64,000 nucleotides of DNA from an uncultured Clostridia bacterium (GCA_934632155.1 CAKTXZ010000011.1:1-64000); one strand, 5' to 3'. Shown: positions 36,520-46,799, counted from the first letter of the stretch. Numbers and translations are program-made. Notes: generated by a model from the letters alone, not told the origin.

Positions 36520-37818
36520 TTATTCCAGTGATGGTTTCAGGGCGCGGAGGGTATCCAGCGCCCGCTGCGCGATTTTTTCATAGCGCAATTGCTTATTGCG
36601 CACGCGCTCAGGCCAGCCCTCCATAATGCCGTAGGTGATGTTCATGGGCTGGAAACGGCTGTTGGGCGCGGAAATGTAATGCGCCAGCGCGCCCAGCGCC
36701 GTCGTGGCCGGAAAATCCGGCACGGGGCGGCCGAGCTGCCGCAGCGCCATGCTCACGCCCGCGACCAGCCCGCTGGCCGCAGATTCGACATATCCCTCCA
36801 CGCCCGTCATCTGCCCGGCGAAGAAGAGCCCGGGACGCGCGAGCATCTCATAATGCGCGTCCAGCAGGCCGGGGCTGTTGAGGAACGTGTTGCGGTGCAT
36901 CACGCCGTAGCGCGCGAAATCGGCGTTTTCCAGCCCGGGGATCATGCCGAACACGCGGCGCTGCTCGGGAAATTTCAGCCGTGTCTGAAAGCCGACCAGA
37001 TTGTACAGCGTGCCCGCCGCATCGTCCTGCCGCAGCTGCACCACGGCGTAGGGGTCGCGCCCCGTGCGCGGGTCAGGCAGGCCGACGGGCTTGAGCGGCC
37101 CGAAGGCCAACACCATCGGCCCACGCTTGGCCATGGATTCCACCGGCATGCAGCCCTCGAACACCTTTGTTTCCTCAAAGCCGTGCACGGGCGCGGTTTC
37201 GGCGGCAATCAGCGCGGCGACAAACGCGTCGTATTCCTCGCGGGTCATGGGGCAGTTGAGGTAATCGTCGCCGCGGCCGTAGCGCGACGCGCGGTAGACC
37301 TTTTCCATGTTCAGCGATTCGGCGGTTACGATGGGCGCGGCCGCGTCGTAAAAGTTCAGCGTGGAAACCTCGGGCGTCTGCGCGATCGCCTGCGCCAGCG
37401 CGTCGGATGTGAGCGGCCCGGTGGCGATGACGGCGGGCGCGGCGGGAATTTCCGTGACCTCGGCGGCGGAGCATTCCACCAGCGGATGGTTTTTCAGCGT
37501 GTCGGTGATAAAGCCGGAGAAGGCGTCGCGATCCACCGCCAGCGCGCCGCCGGCGGGCACGCGCGCGCGATCCGCCGCCTGAAGAATCAGCGAATCCAGC
37601 AGCCGCATTTCCTCCTTGAGCAGGCCGACGGCGTTTTGCATGCGGTCGGATCGCAGAGAATTGGAGCAGACCAGCTCGGCGAACAGCGGCGAATGATGCG
37701 CCGGGCTCATGGAAAGGGGCTTTTGCTCGATCAGGCGAACGGGCACGCCGCGGCGCGCCAGCTGCCACGCCGCTTCGCATCCTGCCAGACCGGCGCCGAT
37801 TACGGTTACGCGTTCCAT
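36520..37818 (-). CDS. trmFO: Folate-dependent tRNA (uracil-54-C5) methyltransferase TrmFO
   Basis: TrmFO makes ribothymidine at tRNA position 54, using methylenetetrahydrofolate and FAD. The 432 residues begin with the dinucleotide-binding motif VIGAGLAGCEAAWQLARRG. Conserved segments include FAELVCSNSLRSDR and FAGQMTGVEGYVESAASGLV. Catalytic Cys candidates lie in CSNSLR and in the region around NCPMTREEYDAF. It is 1 base from topA and 14 bp from hslV. XerC, often next to trmFO, is absent. Confidence 0.95.
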   Translation of the reverse strand: MERVTVIGAGLAGCEAAWQLARRGVPVRLIEQKPLSMSPAHHSPLFAELVCSNSLRSDRMQNAVGLLKEEMRLLDSLILQAADRARVPAGGALAVDRDAFSGFITDTLKNHPLVECSAAEVTEIPAAPAVIATGPLTSDALAQAIAQTPEVSTLNFYDAAAPIVTAESLNMEKVYRASRYGRGDDYLNCPMTREEYDAFVAALIAAETAPVHGFEETKVFEGCMPVESMAKRGPMVLAFGPLKPVGLPDPRTGRDPYAVVQLRQDDAAGTLYNLVGFQTRLKFPEQRRVFGMIPGLENADFARYGVMHRNTFLNSPGLLDAHYEMLARPGLFFAGQMTGVEGYVESAASGLVAGVSMALRQLGRPVPDFPATTALGALAHYISAPNSRFQPMNITYGIMEGWPERVRNKQLRYEKIAQRALDTLRALKPSLE

Positions 37819-37819
37819 T

Positions 37820-39949
37820 TTACGGCTGCTCCTCGCCTTCTCCGTTCGCGGGCGTGATCTCCACGCGGTGACGGCATTTTTCGTTGCTGCACAGATGCCA
37901 TGTTTCGCCCTTTCGGGAGCGCTTGAGCGTCATGTAACTGCCGCACTTTTCACATTTTTCGTCTACCGGCATTTCCCAGGACACAAAGTCGCATTCCGGG
38001 TAATGCTCGCAGCCGTAGAATTTGCGGTTTTTCCGGCTGGTTTTTTCCAGCAGCCGGCCGCCGCACTGCGGGCATTTGGCGTCGATATAGTTCAGCACGG
38101 GCTTGGTGTTGCGGCATTCGGGGAAATTGGGGCAGGCAAGGAATTTGCCGTAGCGTCCCACGCGGTACACCATCTGCGCGCCGCATTTGTCGCAAACGAC
38201 GTCGCTGGGCTCGTCCTTGATTTCCACCTTTTCGATGGCGCTTTCTGCAGCGGTCAGCATGTTTTCAAAGGGCGGGTAGAATTTGCGCAGCACCTCGTGC
38301 CAATCCATCTGCCCTTCCTCGACCTCGTCCAGCTCGTCCTCCAGCCCGGCGGTGAATTCCGTGTCCACGATAGGGCCGAAGTACTGCGTCATCATGCTGT
38401 TAATCATGCGCCCGAGCTCCGTGGGGAAGAGACGCTTGTTTTCGCGCGTCACATAGCCGCGCGCGATGATGGTGGTGATGGTCGGCGCGTAGGTGGAGGG
38501 ACGGCCGATGCCCTTTTCCTCCAGCATGCGCACAAGGCTGGCCTCGGTAAAGCGGGCGGGCGGCTGGGTGAAATGCTGATCGCAGGCGACCGATTCGATG
38601 ATGACGGGCGCGCCCTCCTCAAAATGCGGCAGCGTCGATTCGGTGATTGCCTTTTCGTCGTCTGTGCTTTCTTCGTATACGCCGGTAAAACCAGCGAAGC
38701 GCTTATGCTCGCCGTAAAAGTGCATGCCCACGCCGTCGCCCGCGACGTCCATGCTCAGCGTATCATAAAGCGCGGGCTTCATCTGGCTGGCCAGAAAGCG
38801 TGAATAAATCAGACGGTAGAGCTGGAACTGCTCCTTGGTCAGGGACGCCTTGATGCTCTCGGGGGTACGGGTAATATCGGTGGGGCGAATGGCCTCGTGC
38901 GCATCCTGCGCGTTGCGGCGCCCCTTGAATTCGTTGGGCGTTTCGGGCAGATAATCTGCGCCGAAGCGCTCGGGAATATAGGCGCGAACGGCATCCAGCG
39001 CTTCCTGCGATACGCGAACGCTGTCGGTGCGGATATAGGTTACGATACCCTGCGTTCCTTCGCCCTCCAGATCGACGCCCTCATAGAGCTGCTGAACGAC
39101 CTGCATGGTTTTCTGGGTGGTGAAGTTCAGCTTGCGTCCCGCCTCCTGCTGGAGGGAGGAGGTGGTAAAGGGCGGGGCGGGCAGCTTACGCTTTTCACCG
39201 GTTCGAATGGCGTAAACGGCGAAATTGGCGTTTTCCACGCGCTTACGCGCCGCGGCGGCCTCGTCGGCATTCTGCAGCTCGGCCTTTTTGCCGTCCAGCG
39301 TGGACAAGCGCAGCGCGAAGGTGGTTTTGCGGCCGCGGGCGCTGGGAAGCAGCGCGTTGGCGGTAATATCCCAGTATTCTTCGGGGATGAAAGCCTCGAT
39401 ATCCTGCTCACGGTCGACCACCATGCGCGTGGCGACGGACTGTACGCGTCCGGCGGAAAGCCCTTTTTTCACCTTTGCCCACAGCAGCGGGCTGATTTTG
39501 TAGCCGATCAGCCGGTCCAGCGCGCGGCGCGCCTGCTGCGCGTCCACCTTGTCCATGTCGATGGTGCGCGGGTTTTGCAGCGCGTTGGCGACGGCACGCT
39601 GCGTGATCTCATGAAACTCAATACGGCAGGGCGAGGCTACGTCCATGCCAAGCGTCTGCGCCAGATGCCAAGAGATGGCCTCTCCCTCGCGGTCAGGGTC
39701 GGTTGCGAGGTAAATTTTCCCGGCGTTCTTGGCTTCCTTACGAATCTTGGCCAATATTTTGCCGCGACCGTGAATGGTGATATACTTGATGGCGAAATCG
39801 TTGTCCACGTCCACGCCCAGCTGCGATTTGGGCATGTCGCGCACATGCCCCTGCGAGGCCTCGACCTTGTAGCCGCGCCCTAAGAATTTGGCGATCGTGC
39901 GCGCTTTCGCGGGCGATTCTACGATAATCAGCTTGCTTGGTGTTGCCAC
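37820..39949 (-). CDS. topA: DNA topoisomerase I
   Basis: TopA relaxes negative supercoils. In 709 residues it has the Toprim domain (LIIVESPAKARTIAKFLG and ATDPDREGEAISWHL), the active-site Tyr in TYIRTDSVRVSQEAL, and AHEAIRPTDI. Three C-terminal four-Cys zinc fingers follow, starting at CDKCGAQMV, CPQCGGRLL and CEKCGSYMT. The start is the GTG at 39949, with GGAGG 7 nt upstream and directly before the Toprim strand; the open frame beyond this is not family sequence. Confidence 0.95.
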   Translation of the reverse strand: MATPSKLIIVESPAKARTIAKFLGRGYKVEASQGHVRDMPKSQLGVDVDNDFAIKYITIHGRGKILAKIRKEAKNAGKIYLATDPDREGEAISWHLAQTLGMDVASPCRIEFHEITQRAVANALQNPRTIDMDKVDAQQARRALDRLIGYKISPLLWAKVKKGLSAGRVQSVATRMVVDREQDIEAFIPEEYWDITANALLPSARGRKTTFALRLSTLDGKKAELQNADEAAAARKRVENANFAVYAIRTGEKRKLPAPPFTTSSLQQEAGRKLNFTTQKTMQVVQQLYEGVDLEGEGTQGIVTYIRTDSVRVSQEALDAVRAYIPERFGADYLPETPNEFKGRRNAQDAHEAIRPTDITRTPESIKASLTKEQFQLYRLIYSRFLASQMKPALYDTLSMDVAGDGVGMHFYGEHKRFAGFTGVYEESTDDEKAITESTLPHFEEGAPVIIESVACDQHFTQPPARFTEASLVRMLEEKGIGRPSTYAPTITTIIARGYVTRENKRLFPTELGRMINSMMTQYFGPIVDTEFTAGLEDELDEVEEGQMDWHEVLRKFYPPFENMLTAAESAIEKVEIKDEPSDVVCDKCGAQMVYRVGRYGKFLACPNFPECRNTKPVLNYIDAKCPQCGGRLLEKTSRKNRKFYGCEHYPECDFVSWEMPVDEKCEKCGSYMTLKRSRKGETWHLCSNEKCRHRVEITPANGEGEEQP

Positions 39950-40002
39950 GGTTTGTTCCTCCGTTTTATAGAATTCGGTTTTGACGCTTTCATCCTGCAG
40001 CC

Positions 40003-41094
40003 TTATGCCTTCATCCGGGCGTAGGCGCGCCCGGCTCTTCGTTCGACCTGCCCGCTCAGCTCCAGCAGCGTCAGCCGCGTGCCGATCTCGCCCGCGTCCA
40101 GCCCCGTTTCGGCGATGAGCTCCTCGAGCGTTTTTTCCTCCAGAGCCAGCGCGGCAAGGATCGGATCGTCCTCCTCCTCGGGCGCTTCGGAAAGCAGGGA
40201 ACACTGGCGCGGCGGGGGGACAACCCAGCGCATGGCGTTCAGGATGTCCTCCGCGCAGGTGCACAGCCCCGCGCCCTCGTGCAGCAGCTTGAGCGGCAGC
40301 TCGCTGCCCGGCGCGTCCACATTGCCCGGCAGGGCGAAGATTTCGCGCCCCTGACTGAGCGCATGGTTGATGGTAGCGTGCGTGCCGCTCTTTTCCATGG
40401 CCTCAATCAGCAATACGCCGCCCGACAGCCCGGAAATGATGCGGTTGCGCACGGGAAAATGATAGGGAAGCGGCGGCGCGTCGGGCGGGAATTCGCTGAT
40501 GACCGCGCCGCCCTGCGCGACCATGCGCGCGGCCAGATCTCTGTTTTCAACGGGATAAAAATGCGCATGGCCGCTGCCCAGCACGCCGATTGTCGCGCCG
40601 CCTGCCGCCAGCGCGCCCTGATGCGCCGCAGCGTCGATTCCCTTGGCCAGCCCGCTGACAACCACGACGCCCTGCCGGGCCAGATCGCCGGCAATTTTTC
40701 TGGCCTGCGACGAGCCGTAGCGCGTGCTGCGCCGCGAGCCGACGATGGCGACGGCGGGCGTATCGCCCGGCGGCAGCCGCCCCTGAACGAACAGCACGGC
40801 GGGCGGATCCGGAATTTGCCGAAGCGGGTCGGGGTATTCCGCGTCCTCGGGAAACACGGCGCGCACACCGCAAGCCTCCATTTGGCGCAGCACGTGACAC
40901 AGCCGGTTGGCGCGCAGGTCGGCCAGCAGCGAGAAGGCTTCCGCGCCCAGCGTTTGGTAATACGCCGGCGTGAAGGTATTCCACAGCGCCTGCGCGCCGC
41001 CGAGCCTGCGGACGATTTCGTCCAGCCTGTTCCATGCGCCGATGGGCGCGCAGCGAAGCCATATTCGCGAAAGCCGGGATAGATCGTAGCTCAT
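40003..41094 (-). CDS. dprA: DNA processing protein DprA (Smf)
   Basis: DprA loads RecA on incoming single-stranded DNA in transformation. The 363-residue protein starts at the ATG at 41094 inside the comM stop (ATGA). The Rossmann-like core has VAIVGSRRSTRYGSSQARKI, VVSGLAKGIDAAAHQGAL, GVLGSGHAHFYPVENRDL and SEFPPDAPPLPYHFPVRNRI. The last 60 residues form a winged helix (LEELIAETGLDAGEIGTRLT). An N-terminal SAM-like segment is also present. It lies with comM, another transformation gene. Confidence 0.94.
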   Translation of the reverse strand: MSYDLSRLSRIWLRCAPIGAWNRLDEIVRRLGGAQALWNTFTPAYYQTLGAEAFSLLADLRANRLCHVLRQMEACGVRAVFPEDAEYPDPLRQIPDPPAVLFVQGRLPPGDTPAVAIVGSRRSTRYGSSQARKIAGDLARQGVVVVSGLAKGIDAAAHQGALAAGGATIGVLGSGHAHFYPVENRDLAARMVAQGGAVISEFPPDAPPLPYHFPVRNRIISGLSGGVLLIEAMEKSGTHATINHALSQGREIFALPGNVDAPGSELPLKLLHEGAGLCTCAEDILNAMRWVVPPPRQCSLLSEAPEEEDDPILAALALEEKTLEELIAETGLDAGEIGTRLTLLELSGQVERRAGRAYARMKA

Positions 41095-42632
41095 GCGCCC
41101 TGCCCCCAATACTTGCTGTCCAGCGCGCGGTATTGAATCGCCTCGGCGATATGACGCGGCGTAATGCGCGCTTCCCCGCCCAGATCGGCGATGGTGCGGG
41201 CGACCTTGATAATGCGCGTATAGCCGCGCATGCTCATGCCCATCTTTTCCACCGCGCGGGTGAGCAGCGCCTGCGAGGCGGCGTCCAGCGGGCAAAGGTC
41301 CCGAAGCGCTGCGCCGTCCATCTGCGCGTTACAGTGCAGGCCAAAGGGTGAAAGGCGCTTTTGCGCAAGCGCACGCGCGGCCTGAACGCGCGCGCGAACC
41401 GGCGCCGAGGCTTCCGCCGGGGCGCTTTCGTTGATTTCGCTTACGGGTACCGCGTCTACCTCGATTTGCATATCCATACGGTCCAGCAGCGGCCCGGAAA
41501 TGCGGCTCAGGTATTTGCGAATGGCGCTTTCACCGCAGTGGCAGGCGCGCGTGCGGCTGCCGTAGTAGCCGCAGGGGCATGGGTTCATCCCGGCGACCAG
41601 CATGCAGCGGGAAAGATAGGTCGCCCGGGCGCGAACGCGCGAGACGGTCGTAAAGCCGTCCTCGAGCGGCTGGCGCAGCGCTTCCAGCACATTGGGGGCA
41701 TATTCGGGAAGCTCATCGAGAAACAACACGCCGTTATGCGCAAGCGATATTTCGCCCGGCTTTGCGTCCATGCCGCCGCCCACCAGCGCGGGAGCGGATA
41801 CGGCGTGATGCGGCGTGCGGAAGGGGCGCTGCGTCATCAGCCCGTCGCCCGGGCGAATCAGCCCCGCAACGGAATGAATGCGCGTGGTTTCGCAGGCCTC
41901 CTCATACGTCATGACGGGCAGGATGCCGGGCAGACAGCGCGCCAGCATGGTTTTACCGCTGCCGGGCACGCCGATCATGATGAGGTTATGTCCGCCCGCC
42001 GCGGCGATTTCCAGCGCCCGCCGCGCGCCCTGCTGCCCCTTGACAAGGGCGAGGTCGAGCGCCGGCGCGCTGTGCGTCAGCGTATCGGCATAGGGCGTTT
42101 GCGCCTGCGCGGGAATGGGCATTTTGCCGCTGAGGTGGTTGATGACCTCGGCAAGATGGCGGGCGGGGTAGATGCGCGTGCCCGAAAGGGAACGCACCTC
42201 GTTGGCGTTGTCCAAGGGGAGAACAACCTGATCGACGCCCTGCTGCGCGGCGGAAATGACCATTGACAGCGCGCCGCGCACGGGAAGAAGCGTTCCATCC
42301 AGCGATAATTCGCCGATCAGGAGCATTTTCTCCGCCGCTTCGACGACGATCTGACGACTGGCTGCGAGGATGGAAACCGCGATGGGCAGATCGAACGCCG
42401 CGCCCTCCTTGCGCAGGTCGGCAGGGGAGAGGTTGATGGTGATTTTGCCGCCCGGCAGCGCGTAGCCTGAATTGCGCAGCGCGCTGCTGACCCTGTCGCG
42501 GCTTTCGCGCACGGCGGCGTCGGGCAGACCGACGATATTGAACGAGCCCATGCCGCCCGACACGTCGGTTTCAACCTGAATCAGGCGGCCGTCCACGCCC
42601 TGAAGGCCCACGCCAAGCGTTCTGGCCAGCAT
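41091..42632 (-). CDS. comM: ComM/YifB-family Mg-chelatase-like AAA+ ATPase
   Basis: ComM is a hexameric helicase that promotes branch migration in natural transformation. The 513 residues have an N-terminal Lon-protease-like domain (GLPDAAVRESRDRVSSALRN and INLSPADLRKEGAAFDLPIA). The AAA core has Walker A GVPGSGKTMLARCLPG and Walker B LFLDELPEY, plus a Cys-rich insertion NPCPCGYYGSRTRACHCGES. The C-terminal Mg-chelatase domain is complete. It sits between dprA and the glycosyltransferase gene. Confidence 0.94.
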   Translation of the reverse strand: MLARTLGVGLQGVDGRLIQVETDVSGGMGSFNIVGLPDAAVRESRDRVSSALRNSGYALPGGKITINLSPADLRKEGAAFDLPIAVSILAASRQIVVEAAEKMLLIGELSLDGTLLPVRGALSMVISAAQQGVDQVVLPLDNANEVRSLSGTRIYPARHLAEVINHLSGKMPIPAQAQTPYADTLTHSAPALDLALVKGQQGARRALEIAAAGGHNLIMIGVPGSGKTMLARCLPGILPVMTYEEACETTRIHSVAGLIRPGDGLMTQRPFRTPHHAVSAPALVGGGMDAKPGEISLAHNGVLFLDELPEYAPNVLEALRQPLEDGFTTVSRVRARATYLSRCMLVAGMNPCPCGYYGSRTRACHCGESAIRKYLSRISGPLLDRMDMQIEVDAVPVSEINESAPAEASAPVRARVQAARALAQKRLSPFGLHCNAQMDGAALRDLCPLDAASQALLTRAVEKMGMSMRGYTRIIKVARTIADLGGEARITPRHIAEAIQYRALDSKYWGQGA

Positions 42633-42656
42633 GAAAACCCCTCCCTTCTCAGAAGC

Positions 42657-45600
42657 TTAATACCACAGCCAGTTTTTGAACCATTTCATCGCGTCCAGCC
42701 ATCCCTGAGGAACCGTGACGCCGCTGGCATAGGGGAAGAACGCGACAAACAGCACCAGCGCGGCGGCAAGCAACGCAATCAGCGCGATGCGCGCGGCCTT
42801 TTCACAGCGCTCGGCCATGCTATCCAGACACAGCATCGTGCACAGGATAATGGTAGGCACGCTGGGGAAGTAATGGTAGATATAGGTGCCGCGCGGCACG
42901 AGCATCCATGGCAGGAACTGCGCGATGAACCAGATCAGCAGCAGCGCGGGACGGGGCTCGTCCGTCGGCGCATACAGGCGCAGGCCGTCGCGGCCGACAT
43001 GCCGCTTGGCCCACAGGACGGCGACCGCCGCAAGCGCTGCCAGCCCCACCCACCATACGGCGGGGTTGCCCATCGCCATGATGGTGGATTGCATGCCGGC
43101 CGGCTCATAGCTGGAGGAGGCGTACCACATGGGCTTGAGATTGAGCGGCCACTGATACCACGGCGAATAGAAGAAATGATCCATGCCCAGTCCGGGCTGC
43201 GCGTGATAGCCCAGCATGCCGCCCACTTGGCCGGTGGTGAAATACGTACCCACCGCCGCCTCGATAACCTTTTGCACCGTCACGCCGCCGCTGTAGGCGA
43301 AGTAGGGAACATAGGAAAGGTAATAAATCGCCAGCGGCACGGCCACAAAGAAGATCAGGCAGGAGGCGGCCGTGAGCAGCAGCGACCGTGCGCCCTGCTC
43401 CGCGACGGCCGTACAGGCGCTGCGTTCCTCCTCCGAAATCGCCTTGTCGCTGCGCTTTTCCGCAAGAATTGCCTTAGCGGCGCAAACCTCGCGGGCGCGC
43501 CGGTAAATACCCCAGAAGAAGATGATTGCCAGACCGACTCCGGCGTAGCAGCCCGTCCATTTGCTGGCGACGGCCAGCCCCATAAACAGTCCGGACAGCG
43601 CCAGCGGCGGCAGCGAGCGGATAAACGGCCGCGCGAAATAATCGGCCATGAACCAGCGCAGCATGAAATAGAGCGACCAGATGATGAACAACACCACAAA
43701 GCTGTCGATGGTGGCGATGCGCGTTTGGGTAAAGTGCATCAGATCCAGCGCCAGCAGCGTCATTGCGCCCAAGCCGCCCCACTTTTGCTTAAAGAGCAGC
43801 TTGCCCAGCAGATACATGCAGGGCAGCATCAGCACGCCTGCCAGCGTGCCGGCGAAGCGCCAGCCAAAGGGGGTCATGCCGAAGACGGCGATGGCGAAGC
43901 TCATGAACACCTTGCCCAGCGGCGGATGCGTGGTTTCATAGGGGCGCAGGCTGTGCAGATGCTCATACGCCGTGCGCGCGTGGTAGATTTCGTCAAAGTA
44001 GGTGGAATTATACCAGCCCGGCTCGCCCTCGAGCGTATCCTGCTCGTCAATCAGCGCGGCGCAGGCAATGTTTCCCGTGCTGCTTTGAACATCGGCGACG
44101 GGCAGTGTTTCGCCTGTCTGCGCGTCGCGGAAAAGCGTTTCAAAGAGCGTCAGCCCCGTGCTGCCGGCGGTAATACGGACGTATCGCCCGCTGAGCTCCG
44201 CCGGGGTATCCCCCGCGGAATACATGGGAAGATATTTCCACTTAAAGCAGTCGCCCTGCTTGGCCGCGGCGGAGAAGATGCCGTTCCAGCTTTCGCCGTC
44301 CGGGCTGATTTCGACGGTAAAGGTAACGTCGTACCAATGGATGCCGCAGTAATAAAGCATGCGAAAATCGCGCGCTTCGCCCAGATCGATGGTAACCTGC
44401 TCCTCGGGCGAATCGGATGTCCATGCGTTTTGCGGGGCCTTGAGGGAGCCAAGATTGGTAAAGGCCAGCGCGGCGTAGAGCGCCGTAGTGAGCAGCATGA
44501 TGAGCCAGTCGCGCTTTGTCATTTTCCGCAGCGGCTCTCGGCTGGGCAGCGGATGCGCGGGCTTCGTCTCCGCGCCGCCCGCGGCCGTTTGAGGCGTAGA
44601 GGCGGCGAAGATACGCGCCTTCGTCTCCGCGCGGCACAGCACGGCGCTCAGGTATACGGCGCACGCGCAAAGCAGGCAGTTGCCCGCCGCAGCGATGTAT
44701 TCCAGCGCCGCCATATCGCTCACGATTGCACAGGCCGGGGCGCTCAGGTGCGCCGCTGCGCCGCCGATGCGGATGTTGCGGTCCAGCGCGCAGCCGACGT
44801 TGAACAGCCCTGTGATCGTTACGCCCAGCGCGAGCAGCAGGATGCGCCGATCCCTTTGCAGGATGTAGGCGTAAAGCAGCAGCGCCACGGCGGGGAAAAG
44901 ATAGCGCTCATGCATCATGCCGCCGGTGGCGTAGAGCATGCAAAGCAGCGCCGCGCCCAGCAGCGGAAGCTGGCGGATATCGTGCCGCAGCGCGTAGAGC
45001 GCCAGACAAAGCAGCACCGAAAACGCGATCATACAGCTGCTCAGCGCGCTGAGCGTCAGCGCGCCGCACACGCGCAGCAGGAGCAGCGCCGCGCCCAGCG
45101 CAAGGCAAAGCGCCAGCGTGATCCGGCCCTGCCAAAGCGTTTCGCGCGACGGCGCCGCGGCGCTTCGGCCAAGCAACCGGCAGGCGGCGTAGCGCAGATA
45201 GCGCGCCCCGGCGAGGCAGACAGGCAGCGCGATAAGCAGCCATGCCGTCAGGGCGAGCCATCCGTCCGCGCTGTCGCCTATTTTGACCCAGTTCTTCCCA
45301 AAGAGGAAATACAGGTTGCAGGCGTTGACGGTGGCGTAGTCGTATTGCCCCATCGTGCCGCGATAGAGCGTGAGCAGCCAGTTCCACGGCTGCCCCTTGC
45401 TGAAGGGCAGGGCGATGGCCAGCCCGGCGAAAACGGCGAACAAAAGCCCCAGCAGCGCGTCGCGCAGGCTCTTTCGATCATGATGGGCAATCAAATGCAT
45501 GATCAGCGCGGCGAGCCCCAGCGGGCCGAACATAAGCGATTGCGGCTTGACCAGCACCGCCGCGACATACAGCGGCAGCGCGGCCTTCCACTGTCCGCGC

Positions 45601-46799
45601 AGCGCGAAGAAGAGCACCAGAAAGATCAGCAGCGTCATCACGCCGTCCGTCTGTCCCCATGCGGCGCCCGCAGCCAGCGTCAGCGGGTTGAAGGCGTAGC
45701 ACAGGCAAAGGGTCAGCGCCTGACGGCTCGAAAGGGAGCGGCGCTTCGCTTCCGAATACAGCATGAGGCACAGCGCCATATCCGCAAGGATTGCGGGCGA
45801 TTTGACAAGCGTCTGGCTGATGCCGCCCATGGCTTTGCCCAGCGCGCCGATCGGCAGGAGCACCCAAAGATATCCCGGCGGATAATCGCAGAAGGAGGCG
45901 GCGGAATAGAAGTCAAGCGGCCCGCTCTTCGCCATGGTGCCCGCCCAGCTTTGGAAGCAGCCGATATCCACGTCATAGCCCGGAACCGCTCCGGCCACGT
46001 ACAGCCGCAGCGCCAGCCCGGCGGCAAGCATGACCGCCAGCGTCAGCGTTTCGCGCCAGCCGCCCTTTTCAAAGGGCGAAAGCGTATCCCTCGCTATGCG
46101 GCGGCACAGCAGGGCGCACGCCAGCGCGTACAGCGCCGCGGCGAGAATCAGCTTGCGCGCGCCGGTCGCGACGGAGGCGGAAGGAGCCGGCTCAATTTGC
46201 GTCTGCGTATACCAGTGCGTTTCGTAAAAGCCGGCGGGCACGCTGTCCACGCGGCAAAGCGAAATATCGTCGAACCACGCTTCGCCCGTCGCTTCGCCGC
46301 TGTAGCCGCCCAGACGCGCGTAAACCGTTACGCTGCGCTGCTTTTCGCCCGTTCGGCCGTAGAGGCGAACCTCCTTCCACGCGCCGTCGGTGTCATACAC
46401 GCTTTCGGAAAATACATAAACGCCCTCGATGGAGAGATTGGCGCCCAGCCCGCCCTCCGCGCTGGCGCGAATATAGCCGCTCAGGCAATAGAGCGTATTG
46501 GGGGATACGGACACGCGCTGCGCAAAGCGCGCGTCGTTCGGCGACGTATTGACAATGTGCAGCGCGCTGCCGCTGCGGCCGTCGGCGACGTCAAAGCTGC
46601 TGTAGCCCTGATAAATATAGGCGTCGGTATACCAATCCTGCGGCATACCCTCGACGTTCAGACTTTCCGCGCCGCCGTTGGCAATCAGATCGTCATACGT
46701 TCCCTCGCCGTCGCGCGTGCGCAGGGCGAAGGACGCGACGCACAGCGCCGCGACGGCCAATATGGCGATCGCAAGAATCCAATAACGTTTTTTGCTCAT
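42657..46799 (-). CDS. Double glycosyltransferase: GT87-like half plus PMT/GT39-like half
   Basis: This protein of 1380 residues is exceptionally large. In order: a membrane anchor (about 8-26); an extracytoplasmic CBM4/9-like beta domain (about 35-200, with FDDISLCRVDSV); a polytopic half with GYDVDIGCFQSWAGTMAKSG, DYPPGYLW and GQTDGVMTLL, resembling polyprenyl-phosphate-sugar GT87 enzymes; and a second membrane start at about 755. A discoidin-like segment follows (about 775-900, SDSPEEQVTIDLGEARDF). The second polytopic half has YFDEIYHARTAYE and THPPLGKVFMSFAIAVFG, as in protein O-mannosyltransferases (GT39). It would glycosylate an outward-facing acceptor from a lipid-linked sugar. It lies, unusually, between yraN and comM. 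Confidence 0.8.
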   Translation of the reverse strand: MSKKRYWILAIAILAVAALCVASFALRTRDGEGTYDDLIANGGAESLNVEGMPQDWYTDAYIYQGYSSFDVADGRSGSALHIVNTSPNDARFAQRVSVSPNTLYCLSGYIRASAEGGLGANLSIEGVYVFSESVYDTDGAWKEVRLYGRTGEKQRSVTVYARLGGYSGEATGEAWFDDISLCRVDSVPAGFYETHWYTQTQIEPAPSASVATGARKLILAAALYALACALLCRRIARDTLSPFEKGGWRETLTLAVMLAAGLALRLYVAGAVPGYDVDIGCFQSWAGTMAKSGPLDFYSAASFCDYPPGYLWVLLPIGALGKAMGGISQTLVKSPAILADMALCLMLYSEAKRRSLSSRQALTLCLCYAFNPLTLAAGAAWGQTDGVMTLLIFLVLFFALRGQWKAALPLYVAAVLVKPQSLMFGPLGLAALIMHLIAHHDRKSLRDALLGLLFAVFAGLAIALPFSKGQPWNWLLTLYRGTMGQYDYATVNACNLYFLFGKNWVKIGDSADGWLALTAWLLIALPVCLAGARYLRYAACRLLGRSAAAPSRETLWQGRITLALCLALGAALLLLRVCGALTLSALSSCMIAFSVLLCLALYALRHDIRQLPLLGAALLCMLYATGGMMHERYLFPAVALLLYAYILQRDRRILLLALGVTITGLFNVGCALDRNIRIGGAAAHLSAPACAIVSDMAALEYIAAAGNCLLCACAVYLSAVLCRAETKARIFAASTPQTAAGGAETKPAHPLPSREPLRKMTKRDWLIMLLTTALYAALAFTNLGSLKAPQNAWTSDSPEEQVTIDLGEARDFRMLYYCGIHWYDVTFTVEISPDGESWNGIFSAAAKQGDCFKWKYLPMYSAGDTPAELSGRYVRITAGSTGLTLFETLFRDAQTGETLPVADVQSSTGNIACAALIDEQDTLEGEPGWYNSTYFDEIYHARTAYEHLHSLRPYETTHPPLGKVFMSFAIAVFGMTPFGWRFAGTLAGVLMLPCMYLLGKLLFKQKWGGLGAMTLLALDLMHFTQTRIATIDSFVVLFIIWSLYFMLRWFMADYFARPFIRSLPPLALSGLFMGLAVASKWTGCYAGVGLAIIFFWGIYRRAREVCAAKAILAEKRSDKAISEEERSACTAVAEQGARSLLLTAASCLIFFVAVPLAIYYLSYVPYFAYSGGVTVQKVIEAAVGTYFTTGQVGGMLGYHAQPGLGMDHFFYSPWYQWPLNLKPMWYASSSYEPAGMQSTIMAMGNPAVWWVGLAALAAVAVLWAKRHVGRDGLRLYAPTDEPRPALLLIWFIAQFLPWMLVPRGTYIYHYFPSVPTIILCTMLCLDSMAERCEKAARIALIALLAAALVLFVAFFPYASGVTVPQGWLDAMKWFKNWLWY

